A stretch of DNA of 64,000 nucleotides. Source: Methylocystis sp. B8 (lineage in GTDB: Bacteria; Pseudomonadota; Alphaproteobacteria; Rhizobiales; Beijerinckiaceae). The notes beneath the pieces are model-generated. The model was not told where the DNA came from and searched no databases. It was given only the letters and a program-made list of their open reading frames with translations. Below, in pieces: positions 19,328 to 28,314 of the stretch. The stretch covers positions 1 to 64,000 of the forward strand of contig NZ_VBTZ01000012.1 in NCBI RefSeq assembly GCF_005771425.1, read 5' to 3'. The position numbers and the translations under genes are program-made. How positions within the stretch are numbered: the first letter of the stretch is position 1; the number at the start of each line of letters is the position of its first letter.

Positions 19328-19600
19328 TCATTCGCAAACACGTCGAGGGCGGGAGCCGATCACTTCGCCGTATTCATCGAAGAGGGGACGCGGCTGGACC
19401 CAGCAACGTGGTGGCAGAGCTTCGATATAGACCGGCGGCGCGGGGCGAGACAGAGCGCTGCCAACGATCGCGCCAACCGCCAGACCGCCGACCCCAGCGG
19501 CGATCGCCGCGCCGGTAGAGTCTGCACGGGCCGGTGCCATAGGCGTGAGAGAGGTGACGCCGAGCGCGAACCCGAGAGTTGCGGTGAGAATGTTCTTCAT
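19328..19600 (-). CDS. Exported small protein with glycine-zipper segment
   Basis: 90 residues. A signal peptide ends near APARA. Then follows a Gly/Ala-rich segment (GAAIAAGVGGLAVGAIVGSA) resembling glycine-zipper proteins, and a Pro/Cys tail (CWVQPRPLFDEYGEVIG). Probably periplasmic or membrane-attached. First gene of a two-gene operon with 19103-19321; divergent from the GlsB-like gene. Confidence 0.65.
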   Translation of the reverse strand: MKNILTATLGFALGVTSLTPMAPARADSTGAAIAAGVGGLAVGAIVGSALSRPAPPVYIEALPPRCWVQPRPLFDEYGEVIGSRPRRVCE

Positions 19601-19734
19601 CGAGGTCTCCGAGAGCTTCGCGCCTTCTTGGGGCGAATCCGATGGCGAGGTGATTTTCGGTCTCGAAAATGAATCGTAAATGAACGTCTAGAAAATCATA
19701 GTAGCCGATCGCGAAAGCCTTCCCGGAGAATCGC

Positions 19735-19995
19735 ATGTATGTGCCCTATCAAACCCTCGCCGTCATGCTGTTGGTCGGCCTCGTTGCCGGATGGATCGCC
19801 GCGAAGATCGTGACAAAACATGGCATGGGACTCGCCGGCGTCGTGGTTGTCGGAGTGATCGGCGTTTTTATCGGAGATTGGCTGCTGCCCCGGCTCGGTA
19901 TCCCTTTAGGAACCGGGCTCGCACTCGCCATCTTCAACGCCACAGTCGGTGCTATCGTCTCGCTCGTACTGGTTCGTGTGATCCGAGCTGTTTGA
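19735..19995 (+). CDS. GlsB/YeaQ/YmgE-family stress membrane protein
   Basis: 86 residues with three hydrophobic helices and the family pattern GLVAGWIAAKIVTKHGMGLA, GVIGVFIGDWLL and ATVGAIVSLVLVRVIR (also called transglycosylase-associated). Small inner-membrane proteins of this family are induced by general or envelope stress; no enzymatic function is proven. RBS CCGGAGAATCGC before the ATG. Confidence 0.85.
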   Translation: MYVPYQTLAVMLLVGLVAGWIAAKIVTKHGMGLAGVVVVGVIGVFIGDWLLPRLGIPLGTGLALAIFNATVGAIVSLVLVRVIRAV

Positions 19996-20028
19996 AGTGA
20001 GCGTCGATGCGGATGAGACTTTGCTCGC

Positions 20029-20568
20029 ATGTTGGTGATTTCCGAGAATCTCCGCCGCGCCGACCTGACCAAGCTCGAACGCGACGAGCAAATCGCCGAG
20101 TGGATCAGACTGGCGGAGAAGAAGGGAGCGGGAGAGAAACCGTCGCAACTTGCGACAGTTTCTAAGGGAGGACGCGGTAACGAAGGCGGCGTCCGCGCAG
20201 CAGCGCGCGAGCTTCATATCGACAAGGATGACGCGCACCGAGCAACGAAGGTCGCGAGCCTATCTGACGAAGCGAAGCGGGCGGCGCGTGAAGTCGGACT
20301 GGACAACAAACGATCTGTGCTACTGAAGGCGTCGCGCGAAGAGGATTCCGATAAGCAGGCAGAGGCTATCAGGAAGGCCGCAGCGCAAAAGGCTGCGCGC
20401 AAAGAGCCGAAGGTTGCCGCCGATCCTCTGACCGATGAGCTTGCCGCAGAGTGCCAAGTAGCTCGTCTTATGGACGCCTGGAATGCCGCAGGACCAGATA
20501 CTCGCTCCGAGTTTTCCTTTCTAGGATTAGGGCTTGGCAATGATCATCGATCTCGACTCCCCCACTGA
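20029..20568 (+). pseudogene. ParB-like partition protein, part lacking the N-terminal nuclease-like domain
   Basis: The frame opens with ISENLRRADLTKLERDEQIA, the helix that follows the ParB domain in plasmid and prophage ParB-like proteins, and continues with a Lys/Arg/Ala-rich helical region. The upstream ParB domain (GxRR region) is missing. Two related fragments occur at 24236 and 25800, all beginning at the same point, as though one truncated form has been copied. An internal ATG start gives a 179-residue product that could still be made. Confidence 0.6.
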
Positions 20569-21380
20569 AGCAATCTATAAGGCTTACGTCGATTCTAACG
20601 ACGACGAAGAGCGCACTTATCTAGGTGCGTCGATCATCGGCGAAGAGTGCGAGAGCAAGCTCTGGTATGGCTTCCGTTGGGCGATGACGCCAGAGCAGTT
20701 CGACGGTCGCATGTTGCGCTTGTTCCAGACGGGACACCACGAAGAAGCGCGCATGATCGACGATCTCCGTCGCGCTAGCCTCGAAGTGTGGGACCGCGAT
20801 TCCGATACCGGCGAGCAGTTTGGCGTCTCGGACGTCGGCGGATATTTCAGGGGGCATGCTGACGGATTTTTGGTCGGCGTCATAGAGGCCCCCACGACGC
20901 CGCATCTTTTCGAGGCGAAGACGCACAACACCAAGAGCTTCGCGAAGCTGAAAGCTGAAGGCGTCTGCAAGGCGAAGCCGCTGCACTACGCGCAGATGCA
21001 GGTCTACATGCACCTGATGTCGCTGACGCGCGTTCTATCTCGCTGTCCACAAGGACACAGACGATCTGCACGCTGAACGAATTGAATACGATCCGGTTTT
21101 CGCCGCGCGGTTGATCGGTAAGGCGCACAAGATCATCACCGCCGCCGAACCACCGCAAAAGCTGCATGAAGACCCCGAAAAGCGCATGGCCTTTGCCTGT
21201 AGTTACTGCCCTGCTCTGCGCGCCTGTCATCGTGGCGAATGGGCTCGACGCAACTGTCGGTCGTGCCTTTACGCGACGCCGACGCTCGACGGAGACGGCA
21301 ATTGGTTGTGCGAGCGTCACGGCCACTTCCTGACGCGCGAGGATCAGCAATCCGGCTGCGCAGCAAGGAAATCTATGAGG
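20534..21380 (+). pseudogene. PD-(D/E)XK-type nuclease (phage/RecB-like), frameshifted
   Basis: The first frame has GASIIGEECESKLWYGFRWA, LFQTGHHEEARMIDDLR, GHADGF and LFEAKTHNTKSF, consistent with the H-D-ExK core of PD-(D/E)XK nucleases found in phages. Near 21030 one base is missing; the next frame continues FYLAVHKDTDDLHAERIEYD and a Cys-rich end (CSYCPALRACH, CRSCLYATPTLDGDGNW). The four-Cys arrangement suggests an Fe-S or Zn site as in Cas4/AddB-type nucleases. Inactive as read. It overlaps the preceding ParB-like frame. Confidence 0.65.
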
Positions 21381-21556
21381 CGCTGCATCCTGAGGCGACG
21401 GCTGGAGCGGTTCGGGCGGCCGGCATGAATAAGGCGCTCGGCAACAACGTTGCGGCGAAAAGCGCCGCAACGTTCACCGCCGCGACCGCCAAGGCCACAG
21501 GCAAGGAGGCCTCTTTTCCTGCGCTAGAGCGCCGTGAATCGGAACGGCTGAAATGA
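21360..21556 (+). pseudogene. ParB-like central region fragment
   Basis: A third frame directly after the nuclease reads KEIYEALHPEATAGAVRAAG and then SAATFTAATAKATGKE. This pattern follows the ENLHRAEL helix in ParB-like proteins, so it is another displaced piece of that family. No start of its own. Confidence 0.45.
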
Positions 21557-21664
21557 ACGCGGCGAGCACACTGTTAAATCGGTCGTCGACGACCGTCATA
21601 AACCACCTCGCTCGAAGCGCTCGTCATCGGCTCGCCAGCGTTGAGTGCACTAACTGAGACGAGT

Positions 21665-21773
21665 TGGGCGTGAAGCTGAAACAAGGCCCGCGACGTGAAC
21701 GCCACGAGCAGTTGATGCTCCCGGTTTGCAGAGCCCACACACGGCTGCGGCTCTTCTCATAGCTTCACGCCCA
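21665..21773. repeat. 13-bp perfect inverted repeat around an 83-bp centre
   Basis: TGGGCGTGAAGCT (21665-21677) and AGCTTCACGCCCA (21761-21773) are exact reverse complements. The unit lies in a 250-bp stretch (21557-21810) with no gene. It could be a stem-loop RNA end or a small non-autonomous element. Confidence 0.6.
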
Positions 21774-21810
21774 GGCTTGCAAAAGTCACCTTTGCGCCGG
21801 ACTCGGGTGC

Positions 21811-22053
21811 TCAGTCGCGCCTTTCTTCGTAATAATATGTCGTGTCGTCGTAATAATAACTACCATGGGGGCCCACATATACCCGAGGGTTGGCTGGCCT
21901 TGTCTCGACGCGGCGGTAAACATGACCGCGTTGCCCATGAAGACCAAGACAATCTGGGCCGATGCTGACGCCTAAGCAGCTTTGCGAGTAAGCGGGCGCA
22001 GACATCATAATGGCAAGCCCGAACGCGGATGCGGGTATGATGTATTTTATCAT
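21811..22053 (-). CDS. Exported small Tyr-rich protein
   Basis: 80 residues. A signal peptide ends near APAYS. The mature part has two Cys (SCLGVSIGPDCLG) and a Tyr-rich tail (YYYDDTTYYYEERRD). RBS AAAGGAACG lies before the ATG. Function unknown. Confidence 0.65.
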   Translation of the reverse strand: MIKYIIPASAFGLAIMMSAPAYSQSCLGVSIGPDCLGLHGQRGHVYRRVETRPANPRVYVGPHGSYYYDDTTYYYEERRD

Positions 22054-22332
22054 TTGGCGTTCCTTTTTCTGCGCAGTTGCGTTTTGCGCTGCCCCGTCAG
22101 CCCATTCTTAAAATACAACCTCCAACAGTCGATTTCTGTTCCCAATTCGAGGTGTCGCCTGTCATGCCCGAGTCGCGTAAGAAAAGGCTTCACTAACTCA
22201 GTCATGACGGTTTGCTCCTATGTCGATGCGTCCTTCGCCGCGACTATTGACGCTCCCGTTGGGGACGCCAGATGACGCCTCTCCAACATAGTGAGCACAT
22301 CAAGTTCACTGTGACAGGCGAAGAATGCGGCG

Positions 22333-22587
22333 ATGCAGCCAGATAAGACAACAATCGAGAGAGCGTTTGACCTTGCTCGTTCCGGAGCATGTCGCGACAT
22401 TAGAGAGATCGTCGGGCGCCTTGATCGCGAAGGCTATGATGGGCGGCAAATTCCGGGGCGCATCCTTAAGAAGCAGCTTATGGACTTCATTGAAGAGGCG
22501 AAGGCTAGCGCTCACGGAAAGGGACTCAGCGCCCGTAAAGCGCGACCCAGGATACGTCGAGAAATCTCAAGTCGGAGAGTCGGTTAG
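22333..22587 (+). CDS. Small conserved hypothetical protein
   Basis: 84 residues: TTIERAFDLARSGACRDIRE, then IVGRLDREGYDGRQIPGRIL and a basic tail. This resembles short proteins widespread in Hyphomicrobiales with an apparent helix-turn-helix-like fold. No biochemical role known. Confidence 0.6.
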   Translation: MQPDKTTIERAFDLARSGACRDIREIVGRLDREGYDGRQIPGRILKKQLMDFIEEAKASAHGKGLSARKARPRIRREISSRRVG

Positions 22588-22792
22588 TTTCTGACTTTCC
22601 GACGTCGGGCGCAAAAAGCTCCGCCCGATACTCGCGGGCGGAGCTCCGGCGCAGGCGCAACAAGACCCATGCTGCGTCCATGCCCTCGCCCGCCGGCCAG
22701 GGGTGACTTGATCGACGGGCGTCAATGTCAAAGTGGAACCGAACGAGAGGGAGGCAAGCCTCGTCCTGCATTGCCGCCATCGAACGTGAAAA

Positions 22793-22821
22793 GCCCGCGG
22801 GGCCCAGGGAGCGCCGCGGGC
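22793..22821. terminator. GC-rich hairpin
   Basis: GCCCGCGG and CCGCGGGC arms with a 13-base loop; on the minus strand it is followed by TTTTC. The surrounding sequence resembles the terminator at 14183-14209, suggesting the two were copied together with a now lost secreted-protein gene. Confidence 0.5.
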
Positions 22822-22829
22822 GAGGCTAA

Positions 22830-23057
22830 ATGGCGTCGCTCTCGGGGCGGTCTCGCGATTACACCATGCGTGACCGCGATAGGGATAGAGACGTCCCGCC
22901 AGGGGTGAGGCATAAGTCGCACAGCGACCAAGGACTCCACTATGGACGGAAGCGCGGGCACCACTACGGGTGGGACCGCGATGACAAGAATCGGCGGCGG
23001 AATATGGATCGCGATAGAGATCGCGACGATCTCCGAATGATGAAGAAGAATTACTAG
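22830..23057 (+). CDS. Possible basic Arg/Asp-repeat protein
   Basis: A 75-residue frame full of RD repeats (MRDRDRDRD, RNMDRDRDRD) and a GHHYGWDRD segment. Low complexity makes the coding call weak; it may be the end of a longer secreted-protein gene that lost its signal peptide. No RBS. The stretch 23058-23357 has nothing recognisable. Confidence 0.3.
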   Translation: MASLSGRSRDYTMRDRDRDRDVPPGVRHKSHSDQGLHYGRKRGHHYGWDRDDKNRRRNMDRDRDRDDLRMMKKNY

Positions 23058-23357
23058 CACTAGAAAAGCGCCTTGGCATTGATACTCAGGCGCGCGGGCT
23101 GGCGGCTTTTTCGTTCATTCAAGAGCCGCCAGCTGATTGCGCCGAATTGGCCGCCGCTTCAGCAAGGTCCGCAGCCCGCGTCCACAACGCTGCATGGCAG
23201 GAACGAAAGTTGCGCCCCAAGCCATCGTGCGCGTGACGCGAATCGATGTGACGATCGAGTGGCTTGCCACACACGGAACCTCAGTGATGGCTTTCGAGTT
23301 TGAGCACTGCGCGCGCCGTGCTCCCATTGCTGGTGCGTCGCAGTGGAGACGAAGGGA

Positions 23358-23752
23358 ATGCTTAGCGCAGAAATAGTGACAAATGTCGTTGGCCCAGCAA
23401 TCGAAGAGATCAAGCAATCGAAGTCATAGCCGATTCGACAATCGGTCCGATCCACGCCGCAAGTCCTGATCTTCAGCAAGATGCTCAAAGCGCAATTGAT
23501 CAGGTGAAGGACGCCATGACGTCTGCGCTCGACGCCATCGTTCAAAGCGGTTCCGCTGATCAGATGCGGGGTTACGCAAATCAGGCAATGGGCAAGACAA
23601 AACTGGCCGTCGCTCTTGCTACCCAATCCCCCGAACTCGCTGGAGCGGGCATCGCGCAACAAGCACTAGGCGAAATGCAGAAATTCGTGGGCGAAGCAAA
23701 ATTGGCCGCTGATCGAGACGAATTGGAAACAATCTCCGCTCTGCGGGGCTAA
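23358..23752 (+). pseudogene. CsbD-like protein, frameshifted
   Basis: From the ATG at 23358 (GAAGGG upstream) the product reads LSAEIVTNVVGPAIEEIKQS and stops. One base shift continues it as AIEVIADSTIGPIHAASPD through MRGYANQAMGKTKLAVALAT and GIAQQALGEMQKFVGEAK. The paired QAMGK and QALGE blocks recall the CsbD-like stress protein fold. GTG at 23504 would give an intact 82-residue C-terminal product. Confidence 0.5.
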
Positions 23753-23886
23753 GAATCGCTAGTGCCTCGAAGGACTCGCCGCCCATGCGAAAGTGCGGCG
23801 GTAGGGGATAAGGCGCACTTGTTACCATCGCACCTCGATCCATATAATTGCGGCTGGGGCTGACGCTTTAATAGGGGGAGGCGACT

Positions 23887-24057
23887 GTGAGCGCCGTGAA
23901 CGTTTCTCCCGTCACTAGCATCCTACCAAGTTCCTCAACCGTCGAAGTTGACCCTAATTATTCAAATGGTGCGCCGGCGACTGAGGAATTATGGGAGCCG
24001 CCTTCGGAAGAACAATTTCGGCAGGCCGTCCGCGTGCTTGCCTTGCGAGTTCTTTAA
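23887..24057 (+). CDS. Small hypothetical protein (56 aa)
   Basis: GTG start behind GGGGGAGG. The product begins SAVNVSPVTSILPSSSTVEV and ends EEQFRQAVRVLALRVL. Not recognised. The strong RBS is the main support. Confidence 0.45.
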   Translation: MSAVNVSPVTSILPSSSTVEVDPNYSNGAPATEELWEPPSEEQFRQAVRVLALRVL

Positions 24058-24235
24058 TACATCTGCGGTTACGGCGAAGAGAGTGATGTTGCGCGCAGTA
24101 GACACAACTCAATAGAGTCGCGGTTGATCACGGCGCATGAAATGCTGGCGCGCCGGGCCTTAAAGCAAACAGGCTGCAGTAGTTAGTGCGGCTTAGGCCC
24201 CATACACGCGCGCCCTGGAAGGGCTCCGCGCTCGC

Positions 24236-24454
24236 ATGTTGGAGATTTCAGAGAATCTCCACCGCTCCGAACTGACGGCGCTCGAACGCGACGAACATAT
24301 CGCCGAGTGGATCAGGCCGGCGGAGAGGCAAGAAGCAATTTCGCGACAAGTTGTCGCGAAAAAAGGACCGGGAAAACCAGAGAGTGGAATCTCCAAGGCG
24401 GCTCGCGAACTTGGCACGGAAAAGGAACACGCCATGTTATCGCCGAATTGCTGA
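24236..24454 (+). pseudogene. ParB-like fragment, second copy
   Basis: ISENLHRSELTALERDEHIA and IAEWIRPAERQEA match the start of the fragment at 20029, including a similar upstream sequence. After about 60 residues the frame fails (GTEKEHAMLSPNC). Decayed. Confidence 0.6.
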
Positions 24455-24505
24455 ATCAGGCTTGCAACAGTAGGCGGCTCCAAGCACCATTCGCCGCCGC
24501 AACAA

Positions 24506-24540
24506 CGCCCCGACCACGGATGAACTGGCGGGGCGTCTTT
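24506..24540. repeat. Hairpin/terminator element, copy A
   Basis: CGCCCCG and CGGGGCG arms separated by 16 bases (ACCACGGATGAACTGG), followed on the plus strand by TCTTT. One of four related elements (18946, 24998, 25680). Here it lies just past the stop of smbP on the opposite strand. Confidence 0.65.
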
Positions 24541-24550
24541 GCGTTTTCGG

Positions 24551-24889
24551 CTACTTCGTCGCTGCTTGCAGGTGGGTCAATGCTTCCTCGGCATGTCCCG
24601 TCGCTGCTTTGGCGTCCTTTTTCTTGCCCTCCGCGATCGACGCCTTCAGATGCATAATTCCTTCCTTGGTATGCTCATTCTTCTTGGCCTTTTCCGCCGC
24701 CTCGGCATGTTTGAGCGCGGCCTCGGCGTGCGTCACGAGCACATCCGCGTGGCCTTGTTTGCCATGGTCGATCGCCTCTTTGGTGTGACTGATGGCTTCG
24801 GCCAAATGGTCCTCGGCCAAGGCGACGCGAGGCGCGAACAGCGCTGCGAGGCCAAGACCCAACGCGAGTGCAAAAATTCTACGGTTCAT
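24551..24889 (-). CDS. Small metal-binding protein SmbP-like
   Basis: 112 residues. A signal peptide (RRIFALALGLGLAALFAPRV ... ALA) is followed by a helical His/Lys/Glu-rich domain with repeated H-A-E-A-A patterns (HAEAALKHAEAAEKAKKNEH, HLKASIAEGKKK). This is the composition of SmbP from Nitrosomonas, a periplasmic four-helix protein binding several divalent metals such as Cu2+. The longer frame from 25225 has no protein character; ATG at 24889 follows AGGGAGGGC. Confidence 0.8.
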   Translation of the reverse strand: MNRRIFALALGLGLAALFAPRVALAEDHLAEAISHTKEAIDHGKQGHADVLVTHAEAALKHAEAAEKAKKNEHTKEGIMHLKASIAEGKKKDAKAATGHAEEALTHLQAATK

Positions 24890-24997
24890 TTCAAAGCCCT
24901 CCCTGACCATTCCTCTTAAGGGAATGCGTGCGGGATCATAATCCACGATTTGGAGGAGTCGATTGTCGCAATTGACGCGGCCTTGCCGTGGCATGAA

Positions 24998-25030
24998 CGC
25001 CCCGACCGTGGATGGAACGGCGGGGCGTTT
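24998..25030. repeat. Hairpin/terminator element, copy B
   Basis: CGCCCCG (24998-25004), ACCGTGGATGGAACGG, CGGGGCG (25021-25027), then TTT. Best-preserved copy of the family. Confidence 0.65.
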
Positions 25031-25184
25031 GCAGTGCGAGATCAACTCGCGAAGCAAGTCAGCGCCGTGAGGCATTTTCTTGTGATTCCGGCTCATATTT
25101 GGCGCAGACTCTTCCGCGCTAGGCAAATACACTTGGACATGCCCCGACCCGGAGTGGTTCGGGCATAAGGTTGGAAAAGCGACA

Positions 25185-25655
25185 ATGAGCTTACGCGATC
25201 TTAACCGAGCGCCAGCCAAGTTCATCCCGCGCGGGGAAGGCTCGATTGCAACACCTTCTGCGACGCGCGACGCAAACTATGATGTGGAGGCGGCATTGAG
25301 CCTGGTGATGGAGAAGGCGGTGGCGATCAGAGAGTTTGAGCGGGCAACCGCTCAGGCGCTGACGCAGGCCCGTGACGTCGCCGTTGACCTGAGAGAACAA
25401 TTGAATCACACCGAGGTCCGCGCCGAACGCGCAGAAGAGATGCTTCGCTTGGCTGAAGGGCAGGTCGAACAGTTCGCCGCTGATGTCGAGCAGATCCGCA
25501 ATGATCTTGAGGACCTGCAGTCGCAACTTGCCGTGCGGGAAGCGGAACTGGTTGCATCGACACATCGCGCCGATGCTGCCGAGACTGCAGTGCAAAAAAT
25601 CATCGACGCGATTCGCACGCACCTCCCGGTCAAATTGAGCACGCCGTCGGAATAA
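25185..25655 (+). CDS. Coiled-coil hypothetical protein
   Basis: 156 residues: a short basic head, then a long predicted coiled coil (residues about 40-145, e.g. EQLNHTEVRAERAEEMLRLA). No catalytic motif. Weak RBS AAGCGA. A hairpin of the repeated family follows its stop at 25680 and may terminate it. Function unknown. Confidence 0.6.
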   Translation: MSLRDLNRAPAKFIPRGEGSIATPSATRDANYDVEAALSLVMEKAVAIREFERATAQALTQARDVAVDLREQLNHTEVRAERAEEMLRLAEGQVEQFAADVEQIRNDLEDLQSQLAVREAELVASTHRADAAETAVQKIIDAIRTHLPVKLSTPSE

Positions 25656-25679
25656 GAGGGCACGTCAAATGCGCTTAAG

Positions 25680-25715
25680 ACGCCCGAACCGTGGGGTAAC
25701 GGCGGGGCGTTTTTC
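25680..25715 (+). terminator. Hairpin/terminator element, copy C
   Basis: CGCCCG, ACCGTGGGGTAACGG and CGGGGCG followed by TTTTT, 25 bp past the coiled-coil gene. The T-run makes this copy a good intrinsic terminator. Confidence 0.7.
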
Positions 25716-25799
25716 CGCTTGATCTGCGCGCGATCTGTCTTTTGAGCGCTAGACTTTCCGTGATGAGCTAAATGAAAATCTTCAAATCAAGTCACTTTT

Positions 25800-26132
25800 T
25801 TGAATGAGAGTGAGCGGTTGCAGTATGCTTATGTGCCTGTTCGCTGTGCTCAGCACGTCGACGCGTGGATCAGACTGGCGGAGGGACAGCCTGCGCAAGT
25901 TGCGCAAGCGGTCTTGAAAAAGGGAAGGTGGACCGCCGCAGCATCAAGAGAGCGGCCTCAGCAAAGCCTCCCGCGATCTCGGCGTAAACCGCGACGACGC
26001 CGGCCGCGCGACGAAAGTCGCGGCGCTATCGGACGAGGCGAACCGGCGATGACGAACTTGAGCGGCGCGAGGGCGTCGCGGTCGGGGCATGGGGCTGGCA
26101 ATCCAGGCGCTCGGCGGACGCCAGGCCACTGA
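25800..26132 (+). pseudogene. ParB-like fragment, third and most decayed copy
   Basis: Only HVDAWIRLAEGQPAQVAQ and traces in other frames of an Ala/Lys/Arg-rich region (ATKVAALSDEA-like) remain. Several frameshifts. Confidence 0.4.
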
Positions 26133-26237
26133 CCCTAACGTCCCCAGCATTCATGGACATTCATCGACATTCACAGGAGACTTATTTGATAAATATTCAA
26201 CGCTTCGAGCGCGCGTTTCATAACTTACTGATTTCAT

Positions 26238-26287
26238 TGGCGTGCCCAAGGGGATTCGAACTCCTGTTTTCGCCGTGAAAGGACGAG
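26238..26287 (-). tRNA. tRNA-Glu(TTC) 3' fragment
   Basis: The minus strand carries an anticodon arm GTC-CTTTCAC-GGC with TTC in the anticodon position, a variable loop, a T arm with TTCGAAT and a 3' end GGGCACGCCA. The 5' half (acceptor, D arm) is absent. A 3' tRNA fragment ending exactly at CCA is the usual scar of integrase-mediated integration into a tRNA gene. It is not a functional tRNA. Confidence 0.7.
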
Positions 26288-26293
26288 GAGCAG

Positions 26294-27061
26294 TCAGGGA
26301 GTTGCGAATCCTATTACCGATGATTCCCAATGCTCTTCGAGATCCTCCTCTTCCGGGAAAAGAACGGCATCGAGATCGGCCTCAGGCTGCGGCCTCCCCA
26401 AAAGTCCCTCCTCTTCGAGCCGTTCGATGTCGGGGAGATCGCGCAGCGACGCGAGTCCGAAGACCTCTAGGAACTTCCTCGTGGTCACATAGGCGTAAGG
26501 CGCGCCGGGCAATGGCGCGCGCGGTCCGGCGGCAATGAGGTCGAGCGCTTTCAAGCTGCCGACGACGTCTCGGCTGATTTCTCGCCCTGCAAACTGCGAC
26601 AGTTCCGCGCGCGTCGCTGGCTGCAGATAGGCAATTGCGGTCACGGTTAGGAGTTCGGTCGGCGTCAACTGCGGCGGTCCGGCGGCGCGGGCGCCGTTGC
26701 CCAGAACGCGAATGGCGTCAGCGTAGCGCGCCTTGGTGCGCAGTTGGTAGCCGGCGGCGACATGAACCAGTTCATACGGTCTGGCGCGCAGATCGTCACG
26801 AATATCGGACATCAGATCGTCGAGATTACAGGCCCGCCCAACAAGTTTGGCCAGCGCGTCACGCGTCACCGGCGCGGGTGACGCAAAGATCGCCGCCTCG
26901 ACGCGACCCATCCATTCTCGCCAGCGCATGGCTTGCGGCAAATCCACAAGATCGGCGTCGAACAGCAGGTCGCCACCCTGCCCTGTCGCGCAACGGCTAG
27001 TCCGTGTGCGCGTCTCATCGGACGCTGCGCCCTCAGCGCGCGCCGCCTTCGTCGACCGCAT
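26294..27061 (-). CDS. scpB: ScpB-like condensin regulator
   Basis: About 255 residues with the double winged-helix fold of ScpB: VEAAIFASPAPVTRDALAKL, ARPYELVHVAAGYQLRTK, LTPTELLTVTAIAYLQPATR, GREISRDVVGSLKALDLI and YVTTRKFLEVFGLASLRDLP. ScpB acts with ScpA and SMC in chromosome condensation; plasmid-borne copies lack a local scpA. ATG at 27061 follows GGGAGGGA and is preferred to GTG 27103. It lies downstream of the DUF1403 gene on the same strand, forming a likely operon. Confidence 0.88.
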   Translation of the reverse strand: MRSTKAARAEGAASDETRTRTSRCATGQGGDLLFDADLVDLPQAMRWREWMGRVEAAIFASPAPVTRDALAKLVGRACNLDDLMSDIRDDLRARPYELVHVAAGYQLRTKARYADAIRVLGNGARAAGPPQLTPTELLTVTAIAYLQPATRAELSQFAGREISRDVVGSLKALDLIAAGPRAPLPGAPYAYVTTRKFLEVFGLASLRDLPDIERLEEEGLLGRPQPEADLDAVLFPEEEDLEEHWESSVIGFATP

Positions 27062-27133
27062 GTCGGCGTCCCTCCCATCACATTTTTTGCGCGTTTTCTT
27101 CACGCAAACCGGTTCCCACTTTGCTCGAAAACG

Positions 27134-28216
27134 CTACAGTCCATAGAGCCGAAAATTGGCGCGGCCGGTAAGTTCCCGAACGGCGCCGAGCGCGACCAGT
27201 CGATCGAACAGACGCCGCGAAGCGCGATCGGACAGGCCCGCCGCCTTCGCCGCCCGCGCCGCCGAAAGGCAATCGTCCGCAAGCAACAGATCGACGACAG
27301 GCGCGGTTTTTTTGACGCGCAATTTCGGCAAAGCGGAGAGCAGCGCTTCCGAGCGACGCGACAATTCGCTAGCAAGCGCATACGCTTCTTGCGCCGCGCG
27401 CGCATAAGCATAAGCAACGCTCAAACACCAATCTGGATCGCTGGAACGCGGTCGTCGATTGGACGCCGTGCGCACGGACGGGTGCGTGATCACCGTCGCC
27501 AAGAGCGGCAGCGCCGCCGCCCACGCGAGGCGCTGCGCCAACACAAGATCGGCGAGCCACAGCGCGAAAATTTCCGCGTCGATTCGCGGCGCGTCGTCGA
27601 GGATGTGCAGCGCTCTAGCGCTCACGCGCGCTGCGGCATTAAGCGGATTCTCGTGCGTCGACGCCTCCTGCAGAAGGGCGGCAAGGCTTTCGCAATCGAT
27701 GTGCGGCGGCAGCTCGAGACAATCGGCGGCGGCTCGCATAAACGCGGCGTCAAGCCGCGCATCGATCTGTTCCTGGCGCATCGCGAAGAGACGCCACAGG
27801 CAATGCAGCCGTCCGCCCGGCGTCGGCGCGGCGTCAAAACCGGCGAGATGTTCGGAGTCGCGCAGCGCCACTTCATCTTCGCGTAGCCGCGCCATCGCTG
27901 CACAAGCGGCAGCGGCGCGCAAAGCGAGCCGCTGGCGCAGGGTTCCGGCGAAAACGGGTTCCGCGCCTTCTTCGCCACTTCGCAAAATGCCGTCCAGCAG
28001 CACGAGACTGGCCCCGGCGGAAAAGGCGACGCCGGCGGCGGCGTCAGGGTCTTCAGCGCGGTGCGTCCTTATGCGCGCCCATCGCGGAAATCTCTGGATT
28101 TCTTGGGACTTTTGGGGGTTAACCGTATCATCGCGGCGGCTTGACGCCCGACGTTTGATCGTCGCGCGCGACGACGATTGCGCCTCAAGAACTGCGTCCG
28201 AATCAATTTTCAACAT
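27134..28216 (-). CDS. DUF1403-family protein
   Basis: 360 residues, Ala/Leu/Arg-rich and helical, with family blocks FSAGASLVLLDGIL, GRLHCLWRLFAMRQEQID and RASRRLFDRLVALGAVRELT near the C-terminus, which looks like a winged helix. DUF1403 genes sit beside scpB and a tyrosine recombinase in many alphaproteobacterial plasmids. The function is unknown; an accessory role in segregation or recombination is inferred from context. Start at 28216 has a weak RBS. Confidence 0.8.
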   Translation of the reverse strand: MLKIDSDAVLEAQSSSRATIKRRASSRRDDTVNPQKSQEIQRFPRWARIRTHRAEDPDAAAGVAFSAGASLVLLDGILRSGEEGAEPVFAGTLRQRLALRAAAACAAMARLREDEVALRDSEHLAGFDAAPTPGGRLHCLWRLFAMRQEQIDARLDAAFMRAAADCLELPPHIDCESLAALLQEASTHENPLNAAARVSARALHILDDAPRIDAEIFALWLADLVLAQRLAWAAALPLLATVITHPSVRTASNRRPRSSDPDWCLSVAYAYARAAQEAYALASELSRRSEALLSALPKLRVKKTAPVVDLLLADDCLSAARAAKAAGLSDRASRRLFDRLVALGAVRELTGRANFRLYGL

Positions 28217-28314
28217 GAAGAATCGTAGGTCCGGAACGAGTCCGGCGGCAAGGGATCACGGCGCTTTATCGCTCAGTAGCATGCCCAATCCGCCGCGCTT
28301 GTCGTCTCTTCTCG

